From Niveispirillum sp. SYP-B3756 (GTDB taxonomy: Bacteria; Pseudomonadota; Alphaproteobacteria; Azospirillales; Azospirillaceae): a stretch of DNA of 64,000 bases. Numbering within the stretch: the stretch's first letter is position 1; each line of letters opens with the position of its first letter. This document shows positions 1-9,110 of the stretch, in pieces. The notes under the pieces were generated by a model, which saw only the letters and a program-made list of their open reading frames with translations, was not told the origin of the DNA and made no database searches. The stretch covers positions 1 through 64,000 of the forward strand of contig NZ_WIDQ01000008.1 of assembly GCF_009495745.1 (NCBI RefSeq). The letters run 5' to 3'. The position numbers were made by a program, and so were the translations under genes.

Positions 1-2
1 GA

Positions 3-170
3 AACAAGCGGGCGGGTTTCGCGGCGCTTGGTATGACGTTGCTGATGAACGGCCTGCACCTGGATGTCAGCGAGCGAGAAGCTGCCGACATGATTATATC
101 CGTTGCCGCCGGGGAACGATCCGAAGACGAGTTGCGTCGCTGGGTAGCGGACAACTCTTTCGAAGGTTAG
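3..170 (+). CDS. Doc/Fic-family toxin, C-terminal fragment (partial at window edge)
   Basis: This reading frame enters from the left edge and stops at TAG 168-170, giving 55 residues. It begins NKRAGFAAL and continues LLMNGLHLDV, which matches the end of the Fic/Doc signature (HxFxDGNKRxG) and the helix after it in death-on-curing toxins. The catalytic His and the acidic residue lie upstream, off the window. Known Doc proteins inactivate EF-Tu and are neutralised by a Phd-type antitoxin encoded just upstream, so an antitoxin gene would be expected outside the window. A chromosomal Doc-like enzyme without an antitoxin is an alternative. Too short for the length to be compared with the family. 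Confidence 0.75.
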   Translation, partial: NKRAGFAALGMTLLMNGLHLDVSEREAADMIISVAAGERSEDELRRWVADNSFEG

Positions 171-341
171 GGCAGGCCCAACCTAACAGACCGGCTGCGT
201 TCTAGAAAGATGCAGGGGCTTCTTCGCCGATATTCGCACGTCTTCACTGAACACAGCTCCGGCACGCCGCGGGCACATAATTTACTGATGGTTGGAATGA
301 CTGCCGCCACCAAGCCAAATCAGTTAAAATCAAAACGAAGA

Positions 342-364
342 CCAATGCATAAGCATTGGTTTTT
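342..364 (+). terminator. Rho-independent terminator
   Basis: CCAATGC at 342-348 pairs with GCATTGG at 353-359 around an ATAA loop, followed by TTTTT. It lies 170 bases after the Doc-like stop codon and could end that transcript. Bases 171-341 show no convincing gene. Confidence 0.6.
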
Positions 365-501
365 GCTCAGATTTCCGAATCTGTACTGAAACAGGACCGG
401 TAAAGTCGGTTGGAGACGGAGACGCCGAATCCGGGTCACGGGGCAGTGAGACCGCTGCTCCACGGTAAAACCGCAGGCGCTAAACCCCTTTGAGCCAAAA
501 A

Positions 502-524
502 TAAAAAAGGCCGCGCGAGCGGCC
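502..524 (-). terminator. Terminator of tRNA-Ser (minus strand)
   Basis: On the minus strand GGCCGC (524-519) and GCGGCC (514-509) form a stem followed by a run of T (508-502) and a second T-rich stretch. It lies 30 bases downstream of the tRNA-Ser gene, consistent with ending that transcript. Confidence 0.75.
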
Positions 525-550
525 TGGTCATCTGTCATCTTTAAGATAAA

Positions 551-640
<90 letters not shown>

Positions 641-888
641 GCATAACCCCGCCTGAGGCCATATCAGGGATGGTCAATCCCGGCCGTCGCTGCGAAGTGG
701 CGGGGAACCTACACAAAGCCAGAGGGCGATGCAACAGGTCTTTTTATGATATCTTTAGCGCGATCGGTTGCAGGCCGGATGGGCTATGACGCGCCGTTAC
801 CATCGCGCCGATGGCTTCATGCGATCCTGCGGCGGCACCCCTGCACCGGATGAAGGGCCAAAACCCTAGGCAGAGAGTCGGTTCCCGG
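641..888. other. Intergenic region upstream of the rplU promoter, no gene seen
   Basis: Open frames here (for example through 744-1487 on the minus strand) have no recognisable protein, run antisense to rplU and rpmA, and are rejected. The stretch must contain the minus-strand tRNA-Ser promoter, which I could not place with confidence. Confidence 0.5.
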
Positions 889-916
889 TTGACAGGGCCG
901 TCATGGCGGGTATATT
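889..916 (+). promoter_or_regulatory. Sigma-70-like promoter for rplU-rpmA
   Basis: A perfect TTGACA (-35, 889-894) is separated by 16 bases from TATATT (-10, 911-916). Transcription would start near 923, leaving a 5' leader of about 110 bases before rplU. Strong consensus fits a ribosomal protein operon. Confidence 0.7.
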
Positions 917-978
917 CCCGCGCCTCTGGAACGGGGCTCTTTCGGGTCGCCGATTTCCTTTGTGCGGCTACAATGAAA

Positions 979-1005
979 GGGACCGCCCCAATTGCGGGGT
1001 TTCCC
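979..1005 (+). promoter_or_regulatory. Possible hairpin in the rplU leader
   Basis: GGGA (979-982) and CCCC (986-989) can pair with GGGG (996-999) and TCCC (1002-1005), giving a short interrupted hairpin about 25 bases before the rplU start. Ribosomal protein leaders often carry autoregulatory structures, but nothing here identifies the ligand; this is a weak call. Confidence 0.25.
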
Positions 1006-1031
1006 GGATCTTTGAAGAAGTGGTGGTTAGA

Positions 1032-1343
1032 ATGTTCGCAGTCATCCGCACCGGCGGTAAGCAGTACAAGGTCGCGGCCGGCGACGTCATTCGTGTTGAA
1101 AAGCTGGCCGGCGAGGCTGGCGCCTCGCTGAAGCTGGACGAAGTGTTGCTGGTCAGCGACACGGGAACCACCACTGTCGGGTCGCCGCTGGTTGCCGGTG
1201 CCGCTGTGACGGCCGAAGTCGTTGCCCAGGACCGCAATGACAAGATCATCATCTTCAAGAAGAAGCGTCGCCAGAACTACCGCCGTAAGAACGGTCACCG
1301 TCAGGAAGTGACGGTGCTGCGTATCACCGGTATCCAGGCCTGA
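1032..1343 (+). CDS. rplU: 50S ribosomal protein L21
   Basis: The 103-residue protein begins [12 protein letters not shown] and contains the L21 features [12 protein letters not shown] and, near the end, the basic stretch [15 protein letters not shown] followed by GHRQ, which contacts 23S rRNA. Length is normal for L21. An open frame continues upstream to 903, but conservation starts at the ATG at 1032. It is followed after 37 bases by rpmA and then obgE, the usual L21-L27-Obg order, and shares the promoter at 889-916. Confidence 0.97.
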   Translation: MFAVIRTGGKQYKVAAGDVIRVEKLAGEAGASLKLDEVLLVSDTGTTTVGSPLVAGAAVTAEVVAQDRNDKIIIFKKKRRQNYRRKNGHRQEVTVLRITGIQA

Positions 1344-1380
1344 GCGCCTTCTTGAAGCTATCGTTTGAGGAGTAATATCC

Positions 1381-1668
1381 ATGGCACATAAAAAGGCAGG
1401 CGGTTCGTCCCGCAATGGTCGCGATACCGCTGGCCGCCGTCTGGGCGTGAAGCGCTTCGGCGGCGAGCTGGTGCTGGCCGGCAACATCCTGGTCCGTCAG
1501 CGCGGCACCAAGTTCCATGCTGGCGCCAATGTCGGCATCGGCAAGGACCACACCCTGTTCGCGCTGGTCGACGGCAATGTCGAGTTCAAGACCGGCCTGA
1601 AGGGTCGCACCTTCGTTGCGGTCAACGAGCTGGTTGTTGAAGACGCCCCGGCGATCGCCGCCGAGTAA
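1381..1668 (+). CDS. rpmA: 50S ribosomal protein L27
   Basis: A 95-residue L27. The N-terminus [15 protein letters not shown] is the characteristic flexible extension that reaches toward the peptidyl transferase centre, followed by [10 protein letters not shown] and the [17 protein letters not shown] core. GAGGAGTAA just upstream (about 1368) gives a good ribosome binding site. Translated from the same transcript as rplU. Confidence 0.98.
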   Translation: MAHKKAGGSSRNGRDTAGRRLGVKRFGGELVLAGNILVRQRGTKFHAGANVGIGKDHTLFALVDGNVEFKTGLKGRTFVAVNELVVEDAPAIAAE

Positions 1669-1716
1669 GGTGTCCGCCGCCGGCCCCGGCCGGCAGCACC
1701 AGAAAAGAGTCCGGTC

Positions 1717-1755
1717 GGGGGAGCGGGAAACCGTTCCCCCGATTTGTTTTGTTTG
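1717..1755 (+). terminator. Terminator after rpmA
   Basis: GGGGGA (1717-1722) pairs with TCCCCC (1735-1740), with a further inner CGG/CCG pairing, followed by the T-rich stretch GATTTGTTTTGTTTG. It probably separates rplU-rpmA from obgE, though read-through is common in this cluster. Confidence 0.6.
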
Positions 1756-1758
1756 TGA

Positions 1759-2892
<1,134 letters not shown>

Positions 2893-2906
2893 AAAGGCAA
2901 CAAATC

Positions 2907-2928
2907 CCAGGGGCCGCGAGGCCCCTGG
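2907..2928 (+). terminator. GNRA-capped hairpin downstream of obgE
   Basis: CCAGGGGCC (2907-2915) and GGCCCCTGG (2920-2928) form a perfect 9-bp stem closed by GCGA, a GNRA tetraloop. There is no T-run, so it may be an RNA stabiliser or part of the repeat cluster rather than an intrinsic terminator. Confidence 0.4.
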
Positions 2929-2954
2929 ACCCCGGATATTTGCGGGGCTGCGAC

Positions 2955-3006
2955 TGAGGGAACGCAAAATCTGTGTTGATCGGTCACGATCAACACAGAT
3001 TGGTAT
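2955..3006 (+). repeat. Palindromic element, short copy with swapped stem (H5 only)
   Basis: The sequence keeps the family linker TGAGGGAACGCAAA and the end TTGGTAT. Its hairpin (2968-3001) is a perfect 15-bp stem AATCTGTGTTGATCG with loop GTCA. In other copies the same stem reads AATCTCCCTTGATCG or AATCTCCCTGGATCG, so both arms have changed together (TGTGT/ACACA against CCCT/AGGG). It sits in the leader of the M28 peptidase gene. Confidence 0.85.
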
Positions 3007-3043
3007 GGTATCAGGGGTTGGGACCAAATGGAGTTTCCAGCCT

Positions 3044-4699
3044 ATGAAAAAGCGTTTCCTGCTGGCATCTGTCGCCCTTTGCGCCGGTTTTGCCGCACAG
3101 GCCGCTGAGCCGACATTCGATATGCAGCGGTTCAGCGGCGATATCCGCACCCTGTCCAGCGATGCCTTTGAAGGCCGCGCGCCCGCATCGGCGGGTGAGG
3201 TGAAGACCGTCGATTTCCTGATCCAGCGCATGAAGGAAGCCGGGCTGGAACCGGGCGGGCCGCAGGGGGCTAACGGCGTGCGCAGTTGGACCCAGGATGT
3301 ACCGCTGCTGAAATCCGACATTACCGGCACGCCCAGCCTGAGCCTGGTGCTGAATGGCAAGGCGAAAGCCCTGAGCCAGGGCAAGGAGATCGCCATACGC
3401 GCGGCGCTGACCGGTGACACGGCCGTGTCGCTGAAAGATGTGCCGCTGGTCTTTGTCGGCTACGGCGTCAAGGCACCGGAACGCGACTGGGATGATTTCA
3501 AGGGCGTCGATCTGCGCGGCAAGATCACGGTCGTGCTGGTCAATGACCCAGATTTCGAGGGGCCGGCAGGTCGATTCGGTGGCAAGGCCATGACCTATTA
3601 CGGCCGCTGGACCTATAAGTTTGAGGAAGCGGCCCGCCAGGGGGCCATCGGCACCCTGATCGTGCATGAAACCGATGCCGCCTCTTATGGCTGGGCCACG
3701 GTGGCCAGTTCCAACACCAACACCATGTTCGATATTGTGCGCGACAAGCCGCGCAGTGCCCACAGCCCGCTGGAAGGCTGGATTCAGCGTGACGTGGCGG
3801 TGGAGCTGTTCAAGGCCTCGGGCCTGGATTTTGAAAAACTGCGTGTGGCCGCCCGCAGCGCCGATTTTCACCCCGTACCGCTGAAGGCCACGCTGGATGC
3901 CGCCTATCAGGTGAAGCCGGAAACCATCATTTCCAAGAATGTGCTGGGCCGGATCGCCGGCACCAGCCATGCCGATGAAACACTGATCTATTCCGCCCAC
4001 TGGGACCATCTGGGCGTCGGCGCACCCGATGCCAGGGGCGACCGGATTTTCAACGGGGCCGTGGATAATGCATCCGGCATCGCCGCCCTGCTGGAACTGG
4101 CCCGCGCCTATAAGGCGGCCCCGGCCCCGGCCCGTTCCGTGCTGTTCCTGGCGGTAACGGCGGAGGAAAAGGGCCTGTTGGGTTCCAGCTATTACGCCGC
4201 CAACCCGGTCTGGCCACTGGCCCGCACGGTGGGCGTGCTGAACATGGACTCGGTGATCAGCCCCGGCCCAGCCCGGGATTTCACCATCTCCGGTCAGGCA
4301 AAGCTGGGCCTGCTGGATCTGCTGATCGCCGAAGGGGCCAAGCGCCACCGCACCTATACGCCCGACCCGAAGGTGGAAGCCGGCGGCTTCTTCCGCTCCG
4401 ACCATTTCCCCTTCGCCAAACAGGGCGTGCCCGCCCTCTCCTTTGGTGCCGGGGATGATCTGATCGATGGGGGCAAGGCAGCAGGCAAGGCCTGGGGCGA
4501 TGCCTATGTGAAGGCGAAATATCACCAGCAATCCGATGAATGGTCCCCGGACTGGAACCTGGAAGGTACCCGCCAGGATCTGGGCCTGCTCTATGCCGTG
4601 GGGCGCAATCTCGCCGACAGCCGCGTCTGGCCGAACTGGAGCCAGGAGGCCGAATTCCGCGCCATCCGCGATGCCAGCGCGGCGGAACGACAGCAGTAA
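3044..4699 (+). CDS. Secreted M28-family metallopeptidase with PA domain
   Basis: 551 residues from the ATG at 3044, which opens a clear signal peptide (MKKRFLLASVALCAGFAAQA). An inserted protease-associated domain lies about residues 120-290. The M28 zinc-peptidase domain follows, with ligands in SAHWDHLG, VDNASG, the catalytic TAEEKG, LNMDS and SDHFPF. Such enzymes are periplasmic or outer aminopeptidases acting on peptides. An upstream open frame extends to 2834 but overlaps obgE and runs through a repeat, so it is not used. The next gene starts 10 bases downstream, suggesting co-transcription. Confidence 0.92.
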   Translation: MKKRFLLASVALCAGFAAQAAEPTFDMQRFSGDIRTLSSDAFEGRAPASAGEVKTVDFLIQRMKEAGLEPGGPQGANGVRSWTQDVPLLKSDITGTPSLSLVLNGKAKALSQGKEIAIRAALTGDTAVSLKDVPLVFVGYGVKAPERDWDDFKGVDLRGKITVVLVNDPDFEGPAGRFGGKAMTYYGRWTYKFEEAARQGAIGTLIVHETDAASYGWATVASSNTNTMFDIVRDKPRSAHSPLEGWIQRDVAVELFKASGLDFEKLRVAARSADFHPVPLKATLDAAYQVKPETIISKNVLGRIAGTSHADETLIYSAHWDHLGVGAPDARGDRIFNGAVDNASGIAALLELARAYKAAPAPARSVLFLAVTAEEKGLLGSSYYAANPVWPLARTVGVLNMDSVISPGPARDFTISGQAKLGLLDLLIAEGAKRHRTYTPDPKVEAGGFFRSDHFPFAKQGVPALSFGAGDDLIDGGKAAGKAWGDAYVKAKYHQQSDEWSPDWNLEGTRQDLGLLYAVGRNLADSRVWPNWSQEAEFRAIRDASAAERQQ

Positions 4700-4709
4700 G
4701 GAGAGAGAG

Positions 4710-5204
4710 ATGACACCCACCCCCTTTCAGACCCTGGTGCGTGTGGCCAAGGATACGCCCGGCGTGCCGGTGACGCTGGCCGATTTCAACCCCGCCTTCC
4801 TGCCGCGCTTTTTCAGCTTCGCGGCGGAAAAGGCGCTGGGTCGCTTTGCCTTTTGCCTGATCAACCCGCTGGGCCGGGTGGTGCTGTCCTATGCCGATCC
4901 CGCCACGGTGCTGACCGCCGACCGCACCGCCTTTGCCAAGGCCAGCACGGCGGTACAGATCGGCTATGGCTCCGATATCTGGGGCCAGGGCTTCAACCCG
5001 CAACTGGCGGGGATGCCGGGCTTGTGTGCCTATAAGGGCTCCCGCGCCCTGCTGGTCCCCAACGATCCGCAGCCGCTTTATCTCGGCTGTCTGGGGGTCA
5101 GCAGCGGGGCGGCCGGCGATGATGATCCGCTGTGCCAGACCCTGGCGGATTTCGTGCTGGAACAAGCCGCCCGCGACCCAGCCAGCGTCATCGCGCTGGC
5201 CTGA
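4710..5204 (+). CDS. Possible GlcG/HbpS-family heme-binding protein
   Basis: 164 residues, preceded by AAGGAGAGAG. I do not recognise it with certainty. The middle FAFCLINPLGRVVLSY, then AFAKASTAVQ, and the later LYLGCLGVSSGAAGDDD resemble the pattern of GlcG/HbpS proteins (AVVDAGG..., KARTA..., GAIGVSGG...DE). No signal peptide or membrane segment is visible. It follows the M28 peptidase by 10 bases and is probably in its operon. A terminator separates it from the convergent ubiM-like gene. Confidence 0.5.
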   Translation: MTPTPFQTLVRVAKDTPGVPVTLADFNPAFLPRFFSFAAEKALGRFAFCLINPLGRVVLSYADPATVLTADRTAFAKASTAVQIGYGSDIWGQGFNPQLAGMPGLCAYKGSRALLVPNDPQPLYLGCLGVSSGAAGDDDPLCQTLADFVLEQAARDPASVIALA

Positions 5205-5206
5205 TC

Positions 5207-5244
5207 AAAGCCCCCGGAAGTGCCGCTTCCGGGGGCTTTCTTTT
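5207..5244. terminator. Bidirectional terminator between convergent genes
   Basis: AAAGCCCCCGGAAG and CTTCCGGGGGCTTT form a 14-bp stem with loop TGCCG, with A-rich and T-rich flanks, between two convergent stop codons. Confidence 0.85.
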
Positions 5245-6433
5245 ACCGGTGCTGCATCAGCAGCCGGGTGACGCCCTGGCGGATCAGCGGCAGGCCGGCG
5301 GCGGCGCGCAGGGCGGCATGGCGCACCAGCCGTTGCGGCAGCCTTTCATCAGTATAAAGCCCGACAATCAGGTTGGTGGCAGTGTAAAGCGGCCGGGTGG
5401 CCAGCCGGTGCTGCATCTCATACCGTCGCAGCAGCAGCGATGCTGCGATATCGCGGCCCTTCTCCGCGGCCTCGCGGATCAGGCACGCCAGCGTTTCCTG
5501 CCCCTGCAAGCCGAAATTGAAACCATGGGCGGTGACGGGATGCATCCCCACCGCCGCATCACCGATCAGCGCCGCACGGGTGCCGACGAAATTGTGGGAA
5601 TAGGTGGTGGCCAGCGGATAGACATAAGGCGCGCTGACCGGGCGCATCCCCCCCAGCCGTTCCCGGTAACGCTGGGTCAGATCCTGGCCCAGCGCTGCCG
5701 GCGACAGCCGCATCAATTGATCCATCGCCGCCGTCGGCAGGGTCAGCACGGCCGATGACAGCCGGCCGTTCAGCGGCAGCATGGCCATGGTGTGCCCATG
5801 TTCAAACCATTCGGTGGCGACCCCGCCATGGTCGCCCTCATGTTCCACCCGGCAGACCATCATCGACCGGCCCGGCCGGTTGATCTCCGCCCCGATGCCC
5901 AGCCGCCCGCGCACGTCGGAGAAGCGCGAATCGGCCCCGACCAGCAGCCGCCCGGTCAGACAGCGCCCATCGGCCAGCCGCACCAGCCCCTGGTCACGGT
6001 CGGCCCGCACCTCCGTCACCGCCTGACCGGTGATCAGGCTCAGCCCTTCCTGCCTTGCCACGCTGTGGAACAGGCTGCGGCGGATCAAATGGTTGGGCAC
6101 CAGATGGCCCAGCCTGTCCTGCCCCTCCCCTTCCCCGCCAAAGCTGAGCGCGAAGGGGGAGCCGCCATTCAGCACCACCGCCTTGCGCAGCGGGGCAATT
6201 TCCGCCGGATCAATGCGGTCCCAGGCGCCCAGCGCCGCCATGATACCGGCGGACCGGTGGGTCAGGGCGATTTCCCGCCCGTCAAAGGCCGGATCGGCCA
6301 GGGCTTCCAGCGGCTGGCGTTCAATGATGACGATATCCAGGCCGCAGCCGGCCAGCGAGCGGGCAAAGGCCAGCCCCGCCGGGCCGCCCCCGATGATGAT
6401 GACATCGTGATGGGTGCTGGCCTTGTCACGCAT
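5243..6433 (-). CDS. ubiM: FAD-dependent ubiquinone-biosynthesis hydroxylase, UbiM-like
   Basis: 396 residues starting MRDKASTHHDV at 6433. The FAD-binding motif GGGPAGLAFARSLAG is at the N-terminus, the UbiH/COQ6 family motif near VGADSRFSDVRG in the middle, and the second FAD motif GDAAVGMHPVTAHGFNFG near residue 300. The phrase DPAFDGREIALTHRS is what I associate with UbiM, the flavoprotein that replaces Coq7/UbiF at C6/C5 hydroxylation in some proteobacteria. UbiH or UbiF homology is the alternative; membership of the UbiH/F/I/M group is secure, the exact subtype is inference. The open frame extends to 6688 but the longer N-terminus is unlike the family. Confidence 0.75.
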   Translation of the reverse strand: MRDKASTHHDVIIIGGGPAGLAFARSLAGCGLDIVIIERQPLEALADPAFDGREIALTHRSAGIMAALGAWDRIDPAEIAPLRKAVVLNGGSPFALSFGGEGEGQDRLGHLVPNHLIRRSLFHSVARQEGLSLITGQAVTEVRADRDQGLVRLADGRCLTGRLLVGADSRFSDVRGRLGIGAEINRPGRSMMVCRVEHEGDHGGVATEWFEHGHTMAMLPLNGRLSSAVLTLPTAAMDQLMRLSPAALGQDLTQRYRERLGGMRPVSAPYVYPLATTYSHNFVGTRAALIGDAAVGMHPVTAHGFNFGLQGQETLACLIREAAEKGRDIAASLLLRRYEMQHRLATRPLYTATNLIVGLYTDERLPQRLVRHAALRAAAGLPLIRQGVTRLLMQHR

Positions 6434-6713
6434 GTTCGCTCTCCTGTCCCGGCGCCGATCGATCATTCCTGAAAATCTTGTAGCGTGCGGCGGGAGGCGG
6501 GTAACTGCGTCACAGTCACCTTTTGATGCAGCGGGAAACGGTTTCAGCCATTGAACTTTTCCGCCCATTCCGTCAGTCCTCTGCCCCAGCGTTCCCGGTG
6601 CGCCGGCTGGATCATGAAGTTTCTTTGAAACTTCTTTTGCGATCACCGCCGCGACATGTTCCCCTCCTCCGCCGCGCCGTTTTCTCAAGCGTCAGTCCCA
6701 CGGAGCTTCCCAG
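6434..6713. promoter_or_regulatory. Divergent intergenic region
   Basis: 280 bases between the divergent UbiM-like and decarboxylase genes. It must hold both promoters, but I see no clear operator, riboswitch or small gene. Confidence 0.4.
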
Positions 6714-9050
6714 ATGGATTTCTTCCGCCGCTTCAATTTCCTGGTCTGTGCCCCCGCCTTTGAGGCCGATGAGCTGGAAGGCACACGGCTGCACGACATT
6801 ATCAGCGAGGTGGAGCGGCTGGGCTTTGAGGTCACCAAGGCACGCCGCATTGAGGATGCCGAGCTGGCCATCCGCACCGATGCCGCCATCGGCTGCATGG
6901 TGCTGGACTGGGGCAAGCGCTGGTCGGAAGGCAAGGCCGCTGCCCTGATCTCCCTGGTTCGGTCGCGCGGGCTGGAAATGCCCATCGTGCTGCTGGTGCG
7001 GCGCAAGCGGCTGGAAGATATCCCGGTGGAGGTGATGCGGGAGATTGACGGCTATGTCTTCCTGGCCGAGGAGACGCCGCAATTCATCGCCAAGAACCTG
7101 ATCAGCCGCCTGCGCCAATATGCCGAAACCCTGAAGACCCCGTTTTTCGGCGCGCTGGTGGATTATGCCGAAGAAGGCAACCAGATGTGGACCTGCCCGG
7201 GCCATAATGGTGGCATCTTCTATAGCCGCAGCCCCATCGGCCGCATCTTCGTGGAACATCTGGGCGAGGCGATCTTCCGCGACGATCTGGATAATTCCGT
7301 CGTCGATCTGGGCGATCTGCTGGTGCATGAAGGGCCGGCCCTGCGCGCCCAGAAGGAAGCCGCCAAGATTTTCGGGGCGGAGCGCACCTATTTCGTGCTG
7401 AACGGCACCTCGGCGTCCAACAAGGTGGTGCTGGGCGCGCTGGTGGCGGAGGACGATCTGGTCCTGTTCGACCGCAATAACCACAAGGCCGCCCATCATG
7501 GCGCCCTGCTGCTGGGCCAGGGCACGCCCATCTTCCTGGAAACCGACCGCAACGCCCATGGCCTGATCGGCCCGATCGATTATGAGGCGCTGGACGAAGA
7601 GAAAATCCGCGAGAAGATCCGCACCAACCCGTGGGTGAAGGATCCCGACGCCTGGAAGAAGCCGCGCCCCTTCCGCGTGGCGGTGATCCAGCAATGTTCC
7701 TATGACGGCACCATCAATAATGCCGATATGCTGGTGCAGAAGCTGGGCCCGCTGTGTGACTACATCATGTTTGACGAGGCCTGGGCCGGCTTCATGAAGT
7801 TCCATCCCCTGTTCCAGGGTCGCTATGGCATGGGCGTGAAGAATCTGGGGCCCGACAGCCCTGGCATCATCACCACCCAATCCACCCACAAGCAGTTGGC
7901 CAGCTTCAGCCAGGCCTCCCAGATCCATGTGAAGGACAAGCATATCGGCGATATTGAACGGCGCGTCGAACATCGCCGCTTCAATGAAAGCTTCCTGCAG
8001 CACGCCTCCACCAGCCCCTTCTATCCCATCTTCGCCTCGCTGGATGTCGGCGCGCAGATGATGAAGGGCAAGTCGGGGGAGGTTTTGTGGGACGACACCA
8101 TCCGCCTGGGGATCGAGACCCGCAAGAAGCTGCGCGCCATCGCGCGGGAATTCCTGGACAAGGAAAGCGATCCCGCCCGCCAATGGTTCTTCGACCCGTT
8201 CGTGCCCGATCTCACCCGGTTCGAGGGGCGCGATGTGCGCTGGGAAGATGTGCCGACCGACGATCTGGCGCGCGACCCGTCGCACTGGATGCTGGAGCCG
8301 GGGCGGAGCTGGCACGGGTTCAGCCATCTGGGGCCGGATTACGCCATGACCGACCCCAACAAGCTGACCATCCTGACGCCCGGTTTCGACCGGCGCACCG
8401 GGGCCTATCTGGAACAGGGCGTGCCCGCGCCCGTGGTGGCGGAATATTTGCGCGAAAACCAGATCGTGCCGGAAAAGAACGACCTGAATTCACTGCTGTT
8501 CCTGCTGACCCCCGGCGTGGAAAGCAGCAAGGCCGGCGGCCTGATGAGCGCGCTCATCTTCTTCAAGCGGCTGCATGATGATAATGCCCTGCTGGATGAG
8601 ATCATGCCCGATTTCGTCCGCCGCCGCGCGCCGCGCTATAATGGTGTGCGCCTGGGCGACCTGTGCCGTGACATCCACGCCTTCTACCGCGAGCATAATA
8701 TCAGCGCCCTGCAGCGCCAGCAGTTCCGCCCCGAACATCTGCCGGAAATGGCCATGCTGCCGCATGTCGCCGCCAAGCATCTGGTGCGCAACAAGGTGGA
8801 TTTCGTGCCGCTGGATCAGGTGATGGGCCGCATCGCCACCACGCTGATGCTGGTCTATCCGCCCGGCATCGCCACCGTGCTGCCGGGTGAGCGATTGACG
8901 GAACAAGCCAAGCCGATGATCGATTATATGCGGGTGTTCGAGAAGGGGGCCAACCTGTTCCCCGGCTTCGACAATGAAATCCAGGGCGTTTATCGCAAGC
9001 AGGATGCCGATGGCCGCATCCGTTTCTATACCTACGTCGTGCGTGAATAA
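6714..9050 (+). CDS. Orn/Lys/Arg decarboxylase (fold I, PLP)
   Basis: 778 residues. An N-terminal receiver-like 'wing' domain (about 1-130) precedes the PLP domain. The lysine that binds PLP is in TTQSTHKQLASFSQ, and FDEAWAGF carries the cofactor-binding Asp. HYFVLNGTSASNKV-like sequence (TYFVLNGTSASNK) lies near 225-240. The family makes cadaverine, putrescine or agmatine; which substrate is used cannot be read here. The length and domain order match inducible decarboxylases such as LdcC, AdiA and SpeF. A GC-rich hairpin follows the stop codon. A second, unrelated ornithine decarboxylase is at 49234-50361. Confidence 0.9.
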   Translation: MDFFRRFNFLVCAPAFEADELEGTRLHDIISEVERLGFEVTKARRIEDAELAIRTDAAIGCMVLDWGKRWSEGKAAALISLVRSRGLEMPIVLLVRRKRLEDIPVEVMREIDGYVFLAEETPQFIAKNLISRLRQYAETLKTPFFGALVDYAEEGNQMWTCPGHNGGIFYSRSPIGRIFVEHLGEAIFRDDLDNSVVDLGDLLVHEGPALRAQKEAAKIFGAERTYFVLNGTSASNKVVLGALVAEDDLVLFDRNNHKAAHHGALLLGQGTPIFLETDRNAHGLIGPIDYEALDEEKIREKIRTNPWVKDPDAWKKPRPFRVAVIQQCSYDGTINNADMLVQKLGPLCDYIMFDEAWAGFMKFHPLFQGRYGMGVKNLGPDSPGIITTQSTHKQLASFSQASQIHVKDKHIGDIERRVEHRRFNESFLQHASTSPFYPIFASLDVGAQMMKGKSGEVLWDDTIRLGIETRKKLRAIAREFLDKESDPARQWFFDPFVPDLTRFEGRDVRWEDVPTDDLARDPSHWMLEPGRSWHGFSHLGPDYAMTDPNKLTILTPGFDRRTGAYLEQGVPAPVVAEYLRENQIVPEKNDLNSLLFLLTPGVESSKAGGLMSALIFFKRLHDDNALLDEIMPDFVRRRAPRYNGVRLGDLCRDIHAFYREHNISALQRQQFRPEHLPEMAMLPHVAAKHLVRNKVDFVPLDQVMGRIATTLMLVYPPGIATVLPGERLTEQAKPMIDYMRVFEKGANLFPGFDNEIQGVYRKQDADGRIRFYTYVVRE

Positions 9051-9055
9051 CAGGG

Positions 9056-9086
9056 GGCGGCCCCAGGGTATGGACCTGGGGCCGCC
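9056..9086 (+). terminator. GC-rich hairpin after the decarboxylase gene
   Basis: GGCGGCCCCAGG and CCTGGGGCCGCC make a perfect 12-bp stem with a 7-base loop, starting 6 bases after the stop codon. There is no T-run, so it may stabilise or pause rather than terminate. Confidence 0.5.
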
Positions 9087-9110
9087 AAGATATCAGGACC
9101 ATCCGTATCC

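Noticed and set aside
744-1487. 247-codon open frame on the minus strand over rplU/rpmA
   Set aside because: It is antisense to two certain ribosomal protein genes and has no recognisable motif; GC-rich sequence gives long shadow frames.
2955-3006. Intrinsic terminator for obgE
   Set aside because: The hairpin has no T-run and matches the dispersed palindromic element family, including linker and TTGGTAT end.
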